Origin: Erinaceus europaeus
Lineage: Eukaryota > Chordata > Mammalia > Eulipotyphla > Erinaceidae
DNA: 64,000 nt
NCBI RefSeq assembly: GCF_950295315.1
Contig: NC_080185.1
Span: 44,869,237-44,933,236, forward strand
Reading direction: 5' to 3'
Made by a program: the position numbers and the translations under genes. Under the pieces are notes generated by a model, which was given only the letters and a program-made list of their open reading frames with translations, made no database searches and had not been told where the DNA came from. Shown here piece by piece: positions 9,255 through 20,951 of the stretch (the stretch's first letter is position 1; each line of letters starts with the position of its first letter).

Positions 9255-9602
9255 TTTTTCAATTTTTATTTATAAAAAAGAAACACTACAAAAACCATAG
9301 GATAAGAGGGGTACAACTCCACACAGTTCCTAACCCCAGAACTCTGTATCCCATCCCATCCTCTGATAGCTTTCCTATTCTGTATCCCTCTGGGATTATG
9401 GATCCAGGGTCATTATGGGATGCAGAAGGTGGAAGGTCTGGTTTGTAATTGCTTCCCCACTGAACATGGGCATTGACAGGTTGATTCATACTCCTAGCCT
9501 GTCTCTCTCTTTCATTAGTGGGGCAGGGCTCTGTGGATGTTGGGCTCCAGGACACATTGGTGGGCTTGTCTGCCCAGGGAAGCCCGGTTGGCATTACTTT
9601 TC
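9255..9602 (-). mobile_element. L1 3' UTR fragment
   Basis: ATTTTTATTTATAAAAAAG is followed by AGGGGTACAACTCCACACAG, TGGATCCAGGGTCATTATGG, CCACTGAACATGGGCATTGA and CTCCAGGACACATTGGTGGG. The same order occurs in the 3' UTR of L1 copies at 22.0, 27.5, 45.8, 48.1 and 54.1 kb. It is truncated near GGTTGGCATTAC. A 123-codon antisense frame is non-functional UTR. Confidence 0.85.
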
Positions 9603-12282
9603 TCTTGTTTTGTAAGAAATTATGTTTTGTGTCCTTGGTTTGTGTCCAATACTGCAAAGAGGGTTTTACCTCAAGATTCTTGAAAGAAATCTGTGTTCAA
9701 GTTCATTTCAGGGTTTTATTGGAATTCTCAGCTTCCCCCCCACAAAGACTGATTTTTATTTTTTTCAACTTGTGACCCTTTTCACCTTTAACAAATGTCA
9801 CAATATATATCAGTGACTTCAAAGATATTCTACTAATAAAATGGCCTACCCAGATAAATGACTTTAGCCAAGGACCGTCATGGTAGTAGCACACATTTAG
9901 AGGAGTTACACTGGGGACACAGGGTAATGAGGTTTAAGATGCCTTCCCCGTCTCCTTCATTGCTTGATTTCTTATCACCAGCCTGTACCTGCAAATTGTG
10001 CATTTCAACCATGTTTTGCTTTTAGCATTCATTTTCTTACCCCACCATACGGTTACTGGCTCATGCTGGTTTCTTAATTCTGGCACAGTACAAACTTTCT
10101 CATCCTACCAGGAGACTACAGTGCAAAGTGGGGTCTCATGATAATATATAGTTTCAGCCCTCGGTGCTGTCAGTTTCTTTGGGTTATTGCAGTAATTTCC
10201 CAGCTCTAAACAATGCCCTCCAGCCTCTCTCTCCCACTGCTGCTTCAGACATTTTTATAAAATACAATTCTTACTCACATGTATCTGTGCTGAAGATTAC
10301 ATAATGGCTTCTCATAACTTCCGGTTTTTCCATGACTCTCAGAACAGTCTCTATACCTTATTAGAACCTTTTGTAAAGGACTTCTAGCAATTTCTTCTAG
10401 CCTCATCCTTTACTGTCCCTTATAAGAGCCCACTTCAAACTCTTCCAAAATAATAATTTGATACTTTTTTTGTTTTTACTTTACTTTGCCTTATACTTGT
10501 ATATTTTCTACCCAATTCTGGTTTTTCTAACAGCCAACTAATGGATTTTGATGTTTGCTATTTATCTTTTACGTCCTGTTTTTAATATCACCATGTGAAG
10601 AATTCTTTCAATCTTCTATTTCTATACACCAGGCAAAATTATTCATTCTTTTCATGGAAAATTGGCTATTTTTCTTTAAATCACATAGCTTTTATGACTA
10701 GAGGAACTCAGGAATGGAGACTGAGTTTTCTCTATTTTCTTCTTACTTTCCTTTCTCTTGATTTGCAAAGGAAATTAGCATATACCCAACACTCAATGTT
10801 TGTTTAAATAATTAAATGAGAAAATCTAAAACTAGTTTTGGTTATTAATCCTGGGAAGCCAACCTTCAATCCTGACTTCAGCTAAAGGTCTAATTGTCAT
10901 GAGCTAAACTGCTTGTAATTTTCAACCCGCTGAAATTTAAACATCTCCCTGGAAAAATGTTGTCACTCCTTTTTTCTGTATCTAGAATGGATAGAATATT
11001 TATTAGAGATGGAAACACTGAAAAACCCTGTCTCACACTTCTGCTATATTCCATCAGTCTTTAATCATGATTATCATTATTATTATTTGGTTAAAACTTT
11101 TAGCCAGATAGTCATTCTGCCTTGTAGTAATTAAAGTTGCCCTGAAGAGAAATGTGTTGAAGTATCTCATTTGGGAAGAGTCAATAGAAATTGGTTTTTA
11201 ATTCTCTTTGGCCTTGTTAGTTTTCTAACCTGCCTCCTAGTCTATTTGTCTCACTAATTTAGTTTTTCTGATTTCCTTCATTGTGCCAGGATTGTATCTT
11301 TTCATTTGTTTCATATCGAAAGAAGAATTGAATGTTATGTATATAGAGAAGCTGAATTTTAATTAGCTCTTACTGTAGAAATAACAATATATCCTTGTCT
11401 TCTAGTGTCATGTGTAACTTTGATGGAAAACATGAACCACACTGAATGAAAACTATATATTTGCAGTCTTAGGAAACCTTAGCTCTGTCAATTGAATATA
11501 TTAATTGTGGGTATATGGAACCTTATATTTTTCTTGACGTAGCTTGGTATAAAGTGTCATGTTCTCAAATCTAAGACATTTAGCTTGTTTATTTCACTTG
11601 TACTGTAGGCTTGTGTAGTCTGAATACTGCCTTCTAAAAACAAGCAAGTGCTATGTGACTTGCATTAAACTTTGAGGAGTCACTTAAATAGCTTTTTGTT
11701 CGAGAATGTAGTTTCACTCTGTCAAAATGAAATCAAAACTCACATATTATGTTATATTGCTAACTCAATTATTCAAATTATAGAAGAGAACTATAGGCTT
11801 TCTCTTGCTCTGTTAATTCCCCAAAAGATGTTCTTAATTTAGAATGCTTTTCTTCCTGTGGATTAATTCCTTCTGTGTATATATGCATAAGAAGCGTCTT
11901 CTATTAAATTCTTGGTGGTCTCTGGCAAAAATTATTAGCTCCTGTAGCTTCTAATATCTAACAGTCTGTCTCTATCAAATTCCTCTGAAGCTAACACTCC
12001 TGGAGGGATGCATCCATAGCAGGGCAATGTACTGCTGAGATGTCACAGGTGTGTGTGGGGGGGGAGGGGAGGGTACTAAATAACCAATATTATAAATGTC
12101 TTTTCTTAGCCATTTAAGGACTACTGACTAGTGTAATGAGATTAATGGCTAGAAAGTGAAATCTAGGTAAGTAACCACCAATAGATCCAGTGCTGTACAA
12201 TGTTCTTAAAAGTTAATAAAAAAAATATGTCACATCTAGAGAATGGTATGACATTAGAAATTAGAGACCCTTTTACAATAGC
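9603..12282. other. Unique AT-rich sequence, 2.7 kb
   Basis: This is the longest stretch with no recognisable repeat. No frame exceeds about 85 codons, and I see no conserved motif, convincing splice-bounded exon or RNA gene. Very old, unrecognisable repeats cannot be excluded. Confidence 0.5.
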
Positions 12283-12990
12283 TTATCTTTTCTTTTTTTG
12301 TTTATAATGGTTTGCTAGAATACTAATATTACAATTTGTAATTCCACACCCCACCCACCACCAAAACTCCATTTGCCCACCTTCCAACTTCCCAGAGATA
12401 GCCACCACAATTCTAAGAAGTCTTTTAGTTTGCTTACTTCTGTTTTGTTTGGATTTTTTTTCATCAAGTTCATATAAATCAGATGTATAGATTCCGAATA
12501 GCAGAGACGTCATCTGGTTTTTTTTTTATGTTTATCTTTTTACTTATTTTACTAAGCATAATTACCTCTATTTCGTCTCAAAGGACAAAATGTCATCTTT
12601 TTTTTTTAATCATATAGTAGTATTCCATGGAATGTATACTATAAGTCCTTTAGCCAGTATTCTGTAGATGGGCATTTAGGTTGCTTCCATTCTTTGGCCA
12701 TTGTGAATAATGCTGCTATGAACACAGGGGTGCATATATCATTCCTAATTAGTGTTTAAATATTCACTGGATAAGTACATAAGAGTAGTATTGCTGGATC
12801 ATACAGTACTTCCATTTTTGTTTGTTTAGGGTTTGTTCTTATAGTCTTCAAATAGGGCTCTACCAGTTACATTTCCTCCTGCAATGTAGCAGAGTGTCCT
12901 TATTTTATATTTTAACTGTGGTAATGGCTTTCAGGAAAGTTGGACGTTAATTTGGTGTACAGTGGAACTCTCCAGATGAAGCAACTTAGA
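12283..12990 (-). mobile_element. Old L1, ORF2 C-terminus and 3' UTR
   Basis: The + strand carries TAGTATTCCATGGAATGTAT, GGTTGCTTCCATTCTTTGGC and AATAATGCTGCTATGAACAC. These are the antisense of the conserved C-terminal L1 ORF2 region also seen at 23460-23570. The 3' UTR to the left differs from the young L1s in this window, so this is an older subfamily. No open frame remains. Confidence 0.8.
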
Positions 12991-14327
12991 CCTAGTGAGT
13001 TGCCATTGAGTTCGTCAGTGGCAGAACTGTCCTACTTCTTTCTTCCAAGCCTACCTATGTCCTTACTTTTATTATTATTTACTGTACCATGCTGATTTTC
13101 AAATTTTGTTTTTTGACCCCAAACATTCTAACAACAGTGAGTCATTTCAATATACAATGAAAAGTCGGTTTACAAAGAAATCCTTGATATTTTCCCATTC
13201 TTCTTGGGTGTAGCCCCGTCTGTAACAGCTGAGGGGATTAGCTTGTAACATGCTTGGTTCTTAACATAGCCTTGCTACTTTCAAAAGGGATGATTTGTGA
13301 AATGCTTTTTTTTACATGCTTAGTAGAGTGTGCAACTCTGGTATGTGAGAGAAACCTCTTTTGTACTGTATGAGAGTGCCTTTGTTGCTTTACACTGTAG
13401 ACCTTTTTAATAGAAGGCAGGGGGGCAGAAGCCTATTATGCTGTATGCTGTTTTAGATTTACAATTCAAAATTATGTCCTTGGTGTTGCTAAAAGAAATT
13501 TCATGATGGGGTATTAGGAAGTGTTTGGCCTATTTGGGCAATTATTTATCTGTCTGCTTAAAGCCTTTCCATGTTAGGGGGGAAAAAAGGGTGATCAATT
13601 AGAAAATAGTGTACAATGAATTTGATGAAATCTTGTAAGCACTTTTGGTTGCTAAGGCAACATCTCCTTTTGTCTCTGTTTAATGTGACTTCCCATTCTG
13701 CTGCTTGACTTCTTGAAAGTAGATATTTATTTTTTAAGTGAAACAAAATCAGAAGCTTATGGGAAAAAGGAGCAACCCTTTCCCTTTCATTTATTTTTCC
13801 TGGATAAAATTCAAAGTAAGTGTTCATCTATAGGGTTCACGTGAGGCAAAAATGGTGAGACGGCAGTTATTTGACTTTGGCAGCCTTTGTGCTCAACCTT
13901 ACTGCAAAGTACCCTTAAACTTCTGGATGCCTTCTATAATAGCTACCTATGCTCCATGCTAGAGGTATATATACACTGATGCCACTTGTACCTGACATCT
14001 CACTCATAGGAATGCCAGCCTGTGGCCATTCTTTCCTGCAGCAATGGTTCCCAAAGGCATAGTTAGCTGACATGCTTGGTTTTAACAGACAATAAATTGT
14101 TCTCATACATACTCTTTAGCTGAGTTTTAAGACTTCACAATTTGTTTGGTTATAACCATATTTAGTCCCAGCCTTTCTTGACCTTTACTCTATTGAAATT
14201 TTAGGCCCGATATATGTATTTTGTGGGGCTGGAAGATGGCTTGTCCTTTGTGTTGCAGGATACATAGCAATATGTTTATTCCTCCCCAGTAGATTCTGCT
14301 AGCAGCAACCCCAGTTAGGACAGTGTT
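12991..14327. other. Unique sequence
   Basis: No recognised repeats. A minus frame at 13558-13827 (89 codons) has no motif and sits in ordinary AT-rich DNA. Confidence 0.45.
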
Positions 14328-14340
14328 AAATGTCTTCACT

Positions 14341-14620
14341 GGGAGTCCAGTAGCACAGTGGGTTAAGCCCACGTGGGGCAAAGCGCAAGGACTGGCGTAA
14401 GGATCACTGGTTCGAGCCCCTGGCTCCCCACCTGCAGGGGAGTCGCTTCACAGGTGGTGAAGCAGGTCTACAGGTGTCTATCTTTCTCTCCCCTTCTCTG
14501 TCTTCCCTTTCTCTCTTCATTTCTCTCTGTTCTATGTAACAATGACAACATCAATAACAACAATAATAACCACCACAACAAGGGCAACAAAAGGGAAAAT
14601 AAATATATATGAAAAAAATT
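14341..14620 (+). repeat. Family A SINE with TSD
   Basis: A full-length plus-strand copy: GGGAGTCCAGTAGCACAGTG, GGTTCGAGCCCCTGGCTCCC (B box), CAGGTGGTGAAGCAGGTC and tail ACAACAAGGGCAACAAAAGG. Flanks AAATGTCTTCACT (14328-14340) and AAATATCTTCACT (14621-14633) form a 13-bp TSD with one mismatch. Confidence 0.95.
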
Positions 14621-14633
14621 AAATATCTTCACT

Positions 14634-15069
14634 AATTGCTAAAGGTCAGTTGGTAATCCAAAAAGCCCACACTTAGGAATTATTGCTTAGTCCTATGGGT
14701 GTCACTCCACTTTGACAATTTTAGTGTTTGTGTATTTTATTTGGCAGGTTAGTAGATGCATACTTAGAGTCATGAGACTATCTTATTGTAAAAATAAATA
14801 GTTTGAAACTTTCTAGTGTTCACTTAGTTGGTTCCCCTCTCTTAATTGAAGAGGCTTGGAATGCAAGTATTTCTTACAGTCCAGAGGACTCACTCATCAT
14901 TTTGTTGGGTTTTACTTTGAACCATGTAACTCAAAATTGGAACAAATGTGTCCTTTTACATAACCACCATGCATATCATGATGGGCAACAGTGCTATTAA
15001 TTAGCTCATAAGTTTTCCTTTCTAAACCATCTCCTTGGACCAAGAAGAGACCACTTATTTGCCTTCTGT
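14634..15069. other. Unique sequence
   Basis: No repeat or gene is recognised between two SINEs. A 65-codon plus frame (14803-15000) has no motif. Confidence 0.45.
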
Positions 15070-15085
15070 GACCATAATTTTTTTT

Positions 15086-15361
15086 AAATTTTTGTTTTTC
15101 CCCTTTGTTGCCCTTGTTGTTTTATTGCTGTAGCTATTATTGTTGTTGTTATTGATGTCGTTGTTGTTGTATAGGACAGAGAGAAACGGAGAGAGGAGGG
15201 GAAGACAGAGAGGGGGAGAGAAAGACACCTGCAGACCTGCTTCACCACTTGTGAAGCGACTCCTGCAGGTGGGGAGCTGGGAGCTTGAACCTGAATCCTT
15301 ACACTGGTCCTTGTGCTTTACGCCACTTGTGCTTAACCCGCTGTGCTACCGCCCGACTCCC
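15086..15361 (-). repeat. Family A SINE with TSD
   Basis: A complete minus-strand copy ends with CCGCTGTGCTACCGCCCGAC. GACCATAATTTTTTTT at 15070-15085 and 15362-15377 is a 16-bp TSD. The copy is close to the apparent consensus, so it is relatively young. Confidence 0.95.
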
Positions 15362-15439
15362 GACCATAATTTTTTTTTCTTTTCTTCAATCATACAGTTC
15401 TTAGCAGTTTGTGTTGGCTTCCGTTATTCAGCATGCCTT

Positions 15440-15660
15440 CAATATGTATCTATGTTGCTTCTTTAATTGGAACATTCTTCTTTATATGGTGGAGTAGCAT
15501 CCAGGATGCAATAATATTTGTTCATTCACCCATCTTTAAGTGGTTTATGCTTTTTTAATCTTACCAATTTATCTCCTATGAGCAGTCATGTACATTTATC
15601 TCTGTGAATATATATACTCACTCTTCTTACATGTACACTTACAAGTAGAATTATTTTCAT
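15440..15660 (-). mobile_element. Old L1 ORF2 C-terminal fragment (tentative)
   Basis: ATATGGTGGAGTAGCATCC, TTCATTCACCCATCTTTAAG and ATTTATCTCCTATGAGCAGT keep the order of the antisense L1 text 'TAGTATTCCAT..TTCATCTGTTG..GAATTGTGCTGCTATGA'. Divergence is high, so the call is tentative. Confidence 0.4.
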
Positions 15661-15709
15661 TTTTTTAGTTTAGTTGTTATTTGGTTAAAGTACCATATAT
15701 GTTTTAGGA

Positions 15710-15865
15710 GTAGAGGTGACACCTACTGATTATGGGGAAGGGTGAGATATATTACATCACTGAAACATGCTCCACTCTGCAGTATGGTGACACTGAGGCT
15801 TAAATCTGCGTTATGCTCATGGCAAAGCAAGTGCATTGTCCAAGTGAGTTATTTTGCTGGCTTTA
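15710..15865 (-). repeat. Family D SINE
   Basis: ACATCACTGAAACATGCTCC, CTCTGCAGTATGGTGACAC, GGCTTAAATCTGCGTTATGC and CCAAGTGAGTTATTTTGCTG match the D family in minus orientation. Confidence 0.55.
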
Positions 15866-16795
15866 CTTCTCACTTTTCTACATGCTTGTCAATAACAACA
15901 TGTCCACCAGTAAGTTCAGCTGAAGCCCATTGGACTACTCCCACCCTTTGCTTTCCTTCCTCAGGCCTTTCTGGGAATCTCAGTTCTGCACTCATGTTAC
16001 AAACAATTTATTACATGTTTTTACTTTTCGTCTATCTCTGGAAGAAATTATACACGTTCTTGAAATATATCAGTTGAAGAATCATTGAAGAATATCCTAT
16101 TTGGTTTTGTATGTCTTTCTCTGTATGACATGTTAGGAATTGAACATAAGTTCCCATACATGCAAACCCAGCAGTCTACCTTTGCACATACTCTTTGACT
16201 TCATTAAAAGATGATTGATTTTGAATACAGTTTAATTTCTATTATGAGTTGTTAAGAAAAATTAGAAGTTATTACTTTTCAAATTAGAAATTTTCTCCAT
16301 ATTTTAATAAGCATTACTCTATGTTGCTTTGTGACAATATATTAGTAGCGTTGTAAGATGGAAAATGATGAAAAATTAAGCCTGAGGAAAATGTTATAGA
16401 GCTAAACAGGAGAATTGCACCCAATTTCTATTCATAAGCATTGGAAAAAATAATATATTGATGTGTAAAGATGAAAAAATATATTAATATCTCCTAATAT
16501 TGTTTTCCAAATATGTAGGTGAGACTAAGACATTCTCATTTAAAAATCCAAGTTGTTTCTTCCTCATTGGCCAGTAATACAAAAAAACAATAACATAAGT
16601 TTAAGGAGTAGAGAAATAAGCTAGGTCTGAGTCACATCTCTACATAAAGAAGAAAATCCTGAAAGGAATATGTCCTGGTTATAGAACATATTTTTATGTC
16701 AAATCTTAATGATTTGACAAATTAAAAAAAGAAACATAGCAATAATGTATTCAATTATATATGCTTAGTGCATTTCTATTGTTAACGCTCTGTAT
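15866..16795. other. Unique AT-rich sequence
   Basis: Nothing recognisable apart from a possible degraded C-type SINE around 16125-16200 (AGGAATTGAACATAAGTTCC). Confidence 0.4.
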
Positions 16796-17077
16796 TTTTT
16801 TTTTTTTTGCCTCCAGGGTTCTTGCTGTGGCTCCCTGGTGGCCATTTTTTCCATTTTGTTGTTGTTGTTGGATAGAACAGAGAAAAATGGAGAGAGAAGG
16901 CGAAGACAGAGAGGGGGATCGAAAGATAGACATCTGCAGGCCTGCTCCACCACTTATGACATTACCCCCCTTCACCCCCCGCAGGTGGAGAGCTGAGGGC
17001 TCAAGCTGGGATCCTTGAGCCAGTCCCTGTGCTTCACACAATGTGCACTTAAACCAGGTGCCACTGCTTGGTGCCCT
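16796..17077 (-). repeat. Family A-prime SINE
   Basis: A T-run leads to GCCTCCAGGGTTCTTGCTGT, TCCCTGGTGGCCATTTTTTC, GGATAGAACAGAGAAAAATG and GACATCTGCAGGCCTGCTCC. The B-box complement GGGCTCAAGCTGGGATCC precedes a diverged head. Confidence 0.85.
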
Positions 17078-17643
17078 ATGTTCCGATATTCTTATAAACA
17101 GCATCAGTATTATAGGAGTAAGAAAATAGAAAATCAGATTATTTTGATTTTAATAGGAACTCACAGCACTTTGAACTGTTATTTGAAGATGGACTTTTGA
17201 TATCTGTACATATATTTATGTATGCATATATATATATCAAACTTTAAGGTAACTGCTACAACTATAAGAAAAGATAGGCCACACTTCATAAAGGAAAGGA
17301 AACAAAATCATAAAATCCAACTTAAATCCAGAAAAAGTATGAAAAGAATGATAATATAGCAGCTAGTATCCCTTTGACTGTGGGAGGTATCCATTCAAGT
17401 ATATCAGCAACCACTTGGAATAGCAAATGATTAAAAATAATGAAGGGACAGATTGTCAGTGGATAGAAAAACCTGAACTAGATATTCATCGTCTGCAGGA
17501 AAGCAACTTGTTTTCATTGCAAAATTCTGACTTTTACATCATATAAATTGATGGTTTTCATATATGTTTGGTGTGTTCACATATTGTGATATGGTTGCCT
17601 CCATAGTAATGTTTTCACATGAAATAATTTTTGGCACAGTATC
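17078..17643. other. Unique AT-rich sequence
   Basis: A short TATG/TA-rich tract lies at 17205-17240. Otherwise no repeat or gene is recognised. Confidence 0.4.
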
Positions 17644-17658
17644 TTTCACTATCTTCTT

Positions 17659-17891
17659 TTTTAAAATTGTTTTATATTTATTTAGTTTCCCTTTTGTTGA
17701 CCTCGTTGTTTTTTTATTGTTGTTGTAATTATTATTGATGTCGTTGTAGTTAGATAGGACAGAGAGAAATGGAGAGAGGAGGGGAAGACAGGGGGGACCT
17801 GCTTCACTGCCTGTGAAACGACTCCCTGCAGGTGGGGAGCCGGGAGCTCAAACCAGGATCCTTACGCTGGTCCTTGCACTTTGCTCCATGT
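17659..17891 (-). repeat. 5'-truncated family A SINE with perfect TSD
   Basis: The copy holds the tail, CT-rich and core segments but stops at GCACTTTGCTCCATG, before the A-box part of the head. TTTCACTATCTTCTT occurs at 17644-17658 and 17892-17906 (15 of 15). The truncation therefore dates from insertion, not from later deletion. The stretch between AAGACAG and GACCTGCTTC is also shortened. Confidence 0.93.
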
Positions 17892-17906
17892 TTTCACTAT
17901 CTTCTT

Positions 17907-18520
17907 AAGATTAGAGTCCTACTCACTCCTGTGCCCTTCACCCTCTCTCCTAGATATAGATTGGGCTGGCTTACAGCTGGTGTAGCCAACACTGACTTTG
18001 ATTTCACTGCCTCTAGCACTACCAGCAGCTCTGCCACTCCTAACACTCTGCCACCCCCTCCTTAGTGCAGCCCATCTATATTATGGTGCACAGATGAATA
18101 GGTCTCTGAGGTGCTATGCCCAGGCACTTTTCAGGTTGTTATGAATGTCTAATTAGTTATAAACCACAGAGGAGAAAACAAGAATGACTTACAATACCTT
18201 GATGTTGTTACCCAAGGAAACTACTCGAAATGTATGAAGACGTTAATGTATTGAGAGGACATCGTTCCACACAGCAGTATGTGAAGCTATATTATTTTCT
18301 AACAGAACAGATTAGCCATTAAACAACTTCCCAGTTTAGGAGAAGGGCACAATAGAGTGATAAAGGGTCAGCTTTCCAAGGATTTACCAACATAGTATTT
18401 GGGGCCATGGCCCACACTGTAAACTCTTTAAAAAAAAAAAAAACTGATCATTCTGTAACAGGTGATTCAAAATTCCCTTAAACACACTGAGATTACATAA
18501 CACACTTCTAATATTCCATT
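17907..18520. other. Unique sequence
   Basis: No recognised element. A plus frame through the preceding SINE into 18065 (77 codons, Ser/Thr/Pro-rich end) is not supported as an exon. Confidence 0.4.
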
Positions 18521-18524
18521 TACT

Positions 18525-18665
18525 TATTTTATTAAGAGACAGAGCACACTGCTCAGTTCTGGCTTCTAGTAGTACAGTGGATTGAACCTGGCTGGGACCT
18601 CACCTCAGAGTCTCAAGCATGAAAGTCTTTTGCAGAATCATTATAGTATCTATACCCTCAGCCCC
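18525..18665 (-). repeat. Family C SINE
   Basis: AGAGCACACTGCTCAGTTCT, GTGGATTGAACCTGGCTGGG, CAAGCATGAAAGTCTTTTGC and AGAATCATTATAGTATCTAT match the C order in minus orientation. Confidence 0.72.
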
Positions 18666-18669
18666 AAAT

Positions 18670-19592
18670 AACACATTTATAAATACCAAATGGATCAAAA
18701 GAGAAATCTCAAGAAAAATGAAAAAAGATTTTGAACCAAATGAAAATGCAAGTTAAAAATAGTAGAATTTGAAAATTAATGCAGAGAGGAAATTTTATAA
18801 CTTTGTTGCATATTTTAGAAATAAAAAGACAGATCTAAACTTAATGTAAGTTTCCATTATAGGAAACTATAGGGGGAAAAAATAGCAAATTAAATCCAAA
18901 ATAAGCTGAAGTCAAGATGTGTAGCAGAAGTAAATGAAATACACAGGACCCTTCTCTCCTCCAGTTTAAAAAGCCAAGTCAATAAACCCCAAATCAGACT
19001 AACTAAAGAAAAAAAAAAAGACATGAATTACTGATGTCAGACCTGAAAGAGTAAACAGCATGACAGATTCCATGGAAATTCAAAGGATGATAAAGGATTA
19101 CTATAGACGATTCTATGCCCACATAGAATGTGGCATTAACTGTACTAGGCTTTAAAGTTTCAATCTGGTGGCATCAAAAAAGTAAATGAAATCTAATCAA
19201 TAATTAAAATTCTCAAACATTAATCATGAGCTACAGATGGTTTTTGTTGAAGTTATTTTTCCTATATATACATATATTTATATTTACTGGATCTAAACTC
19301 TGGCTTATAGTGGGACATTGAACCTGGAACTTTGGTGCCTCGGGCATGAGAGTCTCTTTGCATAACCATTATGTTATCTACCCCCTCCCCTAAGCATAGA
19401 TGTTTTCATTGGTAAATTTATGAAAGAAACGATAATAATGCTCTATGGTCTCTTACATAGGGACCATGTATTAATTCATTCTATGAGGCTAGATTGCCCG
19501 AATATCAAAACATAACAAAGCTATCACAAGAGAAATATAAAATTTTAAAAATATATATGTGCAGAGATTGTTATGACAATATTATCAATATA
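18670..19592 (+). mobile_element. Old L1 ORF2 fragment (RT N-terminal region)
   Basis: GGATGATAAAGGATTACTAT, the CATTGGTAAATTTATGAAAG stretch, TTAATTCATTCTATGAGGCT and AGCTATCACAAGAGAAATAT parallel the plus-strand L1 region encoding the start of the reverse transcriptase domain (compare the antisense text at 25590-25790). It is heavily mutated, split by a C SINE at 19270-19392, and has no open frame. Confidence 0.6.
19270..19392 (-). repeat. Family C SINE inside old L1
   Basis: TATTTACTGGATCTAAACTC, GGGACATTGAACCTGGAAC, CGGGCATGAGAGTCTCTTTG and CATAACCATTATGTTATCTA give a clear minus-strand C copy. Confidence 0.78.
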
Positions 19593-19597
19593 TACAA

Positions 19598-19795
19598 AAA
19601 TTGGGGGGACAGGTGGTTCCATGCCAGGTTTAGTGCATACATTACCTTAGCATCTGTGTTCAAGCCCGTTACCCACTTGTGAAGGAAATGCTTAGGAGCA
19701 GGGTAAGCAGGTCTGCAGGTGTTTCTCTTTCTCTCTTCCTCACTATCTTCCCTTTCCCCTCTCAAATTCTCTCTATACTATCAACAGATAATGGA
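19598..19795 (+). repeat. Diverged family B SINE
   Basis: GGGGGGACAGGTGGTTCCAT, GTTCAAGCCCGTTACCCACT (B box), AGCAGGTCTGCAGGTGTTTC and a CT-rich segment ending CTATCAACAG are in family order. It is heavily diverged. Confidence 0.65.
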
Positions 19796-19807
19796 ACAGT
19801 GCTGTGT

Positions 19808-19839
19808 TCGATCTCTCTCTCTCTCTCTCTCTCTCTCTC
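19808..19839. repeat. (CT)n microsatellite
   Basis: About 16 perfect TC/CT units separate two oppositely oriented SINEs. Confidence 0.95.
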
Positions 19840-19841
19840 CA

Positions 19842-20022
19842 AATTTCATTTATTATAGGATAGAAACAGATAAATTGAGAAAGGAGAGGGAAATAGAGAG
19901 GGGGAGAGACAGAGAGACATCTGTAGCTCTTCACCTCTCCTGAAGCTTTCTCCCTGCAGGTAGAAACCAGGTGCTTGAACCCGGGTGCTCATGCCCTGTA
20001 GTCTGTGTTTCTCTCATCAACA
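19842..20022 (-). repeat. Family B SINE
   Basis: ATTTATTATAGGATAGAAAC, AATTGAGAAAGGAGAGGGAA, GAAGCTTTCTCCCTGCAGGT and GTGCTTGAACCCGGGTGCTC are the tail, core and B-box complement of a minus-strand B copy. With the plus copy at 19598 it forms an inverted pair. Confidence 0.8.
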
Positions 20023-20296
20023 GAATGAAAATCTTGATAAAGAAGTTGATTTATTGTCTATATGGGAAGGTCTTGCAATGCAAAAAATATAATACACATA
20101 GCCCAGAAGCTAAGCTAAAACAGGAAGTCACCATTCAGTAGATGTAAGTAGGGAAAACATTGCTTACACTCTACTATCTGTTTCTGCTATAAAATTTCTG
20201 TGAGAAAGTAGAATACATAGTATACCTTACATAACATTGCAGATATATTGCAATATAAAGTTGTAACCCAATGGTAAGTCAGGAAAATACATTTAT
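20023..20296. other. Unique sequence
   Basis: No element recognised. Confidence 0.4.
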
Positions 20297-20360
20297 AGGG
20301 AGCCGGGGGGGGGGGTGGCATAGCCAGTTAAGTGCACATGGAGCGAAAGCAGGACTTGAC
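20297..20360 (+). repeat. Head fragment of a family A SINE
   Basis: GGGAGCCGGGGGGGGGGGTG, CATAGCCAGTTAAGTGCACA and GGAGCGAAAGCAGGACTTG match the tRNA-like head only. The element breaks off into L1 sequence with no core or tail. Confidence 0.6.
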
Positions 20361-20365
20361 TGAGT

Positions 20366-20644
20366 TTGGAATAGGGCACCAAAGTAAAAAAATCTCTGGG
20401 TTTGAGGGTGAGGGTGGATGTTTGGCTTCACGGGGGTGGGGGTGGGAGGATATGGGATGCGATGGGACACAGTCTTTTGGTGGAGTGAGTGTTGTTTATA
20501 CACTCCTACTAACTTGTAGTCATGTATAGCAGCATAATTTTTAATAGCCCACATGTAGAAACAACTCAAATGTCTATAGGCAGATAAGTGTTTCAGGTAG
20601 CTTTAGTGCTATTTACAGTGGACCACTATGAACTATACAAAACG
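20366..20644 (+). mobile_element. Plus-strand L1 fragments: 3' UTR joined to ORF2 end
   Basis: TAGGGCACCAAAGTAA, GGGTGGGAGGATATGGGATG and TTTATACACTCCTACTAACT follow the L1 3' UTR at 44945-45075. From about 20520 the text changes to GCAGCATAATTTTTAATAGC and ACAACTCAAATGTCTATAGG, an ORF2 C-terminal region that should come before the 3' UTR. The order suggests two L1 pieces side by side. Confidence 0.55.
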
Positions 20645-20948
20645 ATTAGGATTTTTTTTTAGATTTTTTAAATATTTATTTTCTCTTTTGTTGCCCTTGT
20701 TTTTTATTGTTGTTGTAGTTATTATTGTTGTTGCTACTAATGTCGTCATTGTTGGATAGGACAGAGAGAAATGGAGAGAGGAGGGGAAGACAGAGAGGGG
20801 GAGAGAAAGATAGAAAACCACAGACCTGCTTCACCACTTGTGAAGTGACTCCCCTGCAGGTGGGGAGCTGGGGGATCGAACCGGTCCATACGCTGGCCTT
20901 GAGCTTCGCACCGCATGCACTTAACCCACTGCGCTACCGCCCGACTCC
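20645..20948 (-). repeat. Family A SINE inserted in old L1
   Basis: A complete minus copy ends at GCGCTACCGCCCGACTCC. The L1 text ...CACTATGAACTATACAAAAC is cut before it and resumes after it. TTAGGATTTTTTTTTTAGAT and TTTGGATTTTTTTTTTAAGAT are probable imperfect TSDs. Confidence 0.9.
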
Positions 20949-20951
20949 TTT

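Noticed and set aside
14341..14450. tRNA gene in a SINE head
   Set aside because: A- and B-box-like words exist but there is no cloverleaf with paired acceptor and anticodon stems; it is the head of a SINE.
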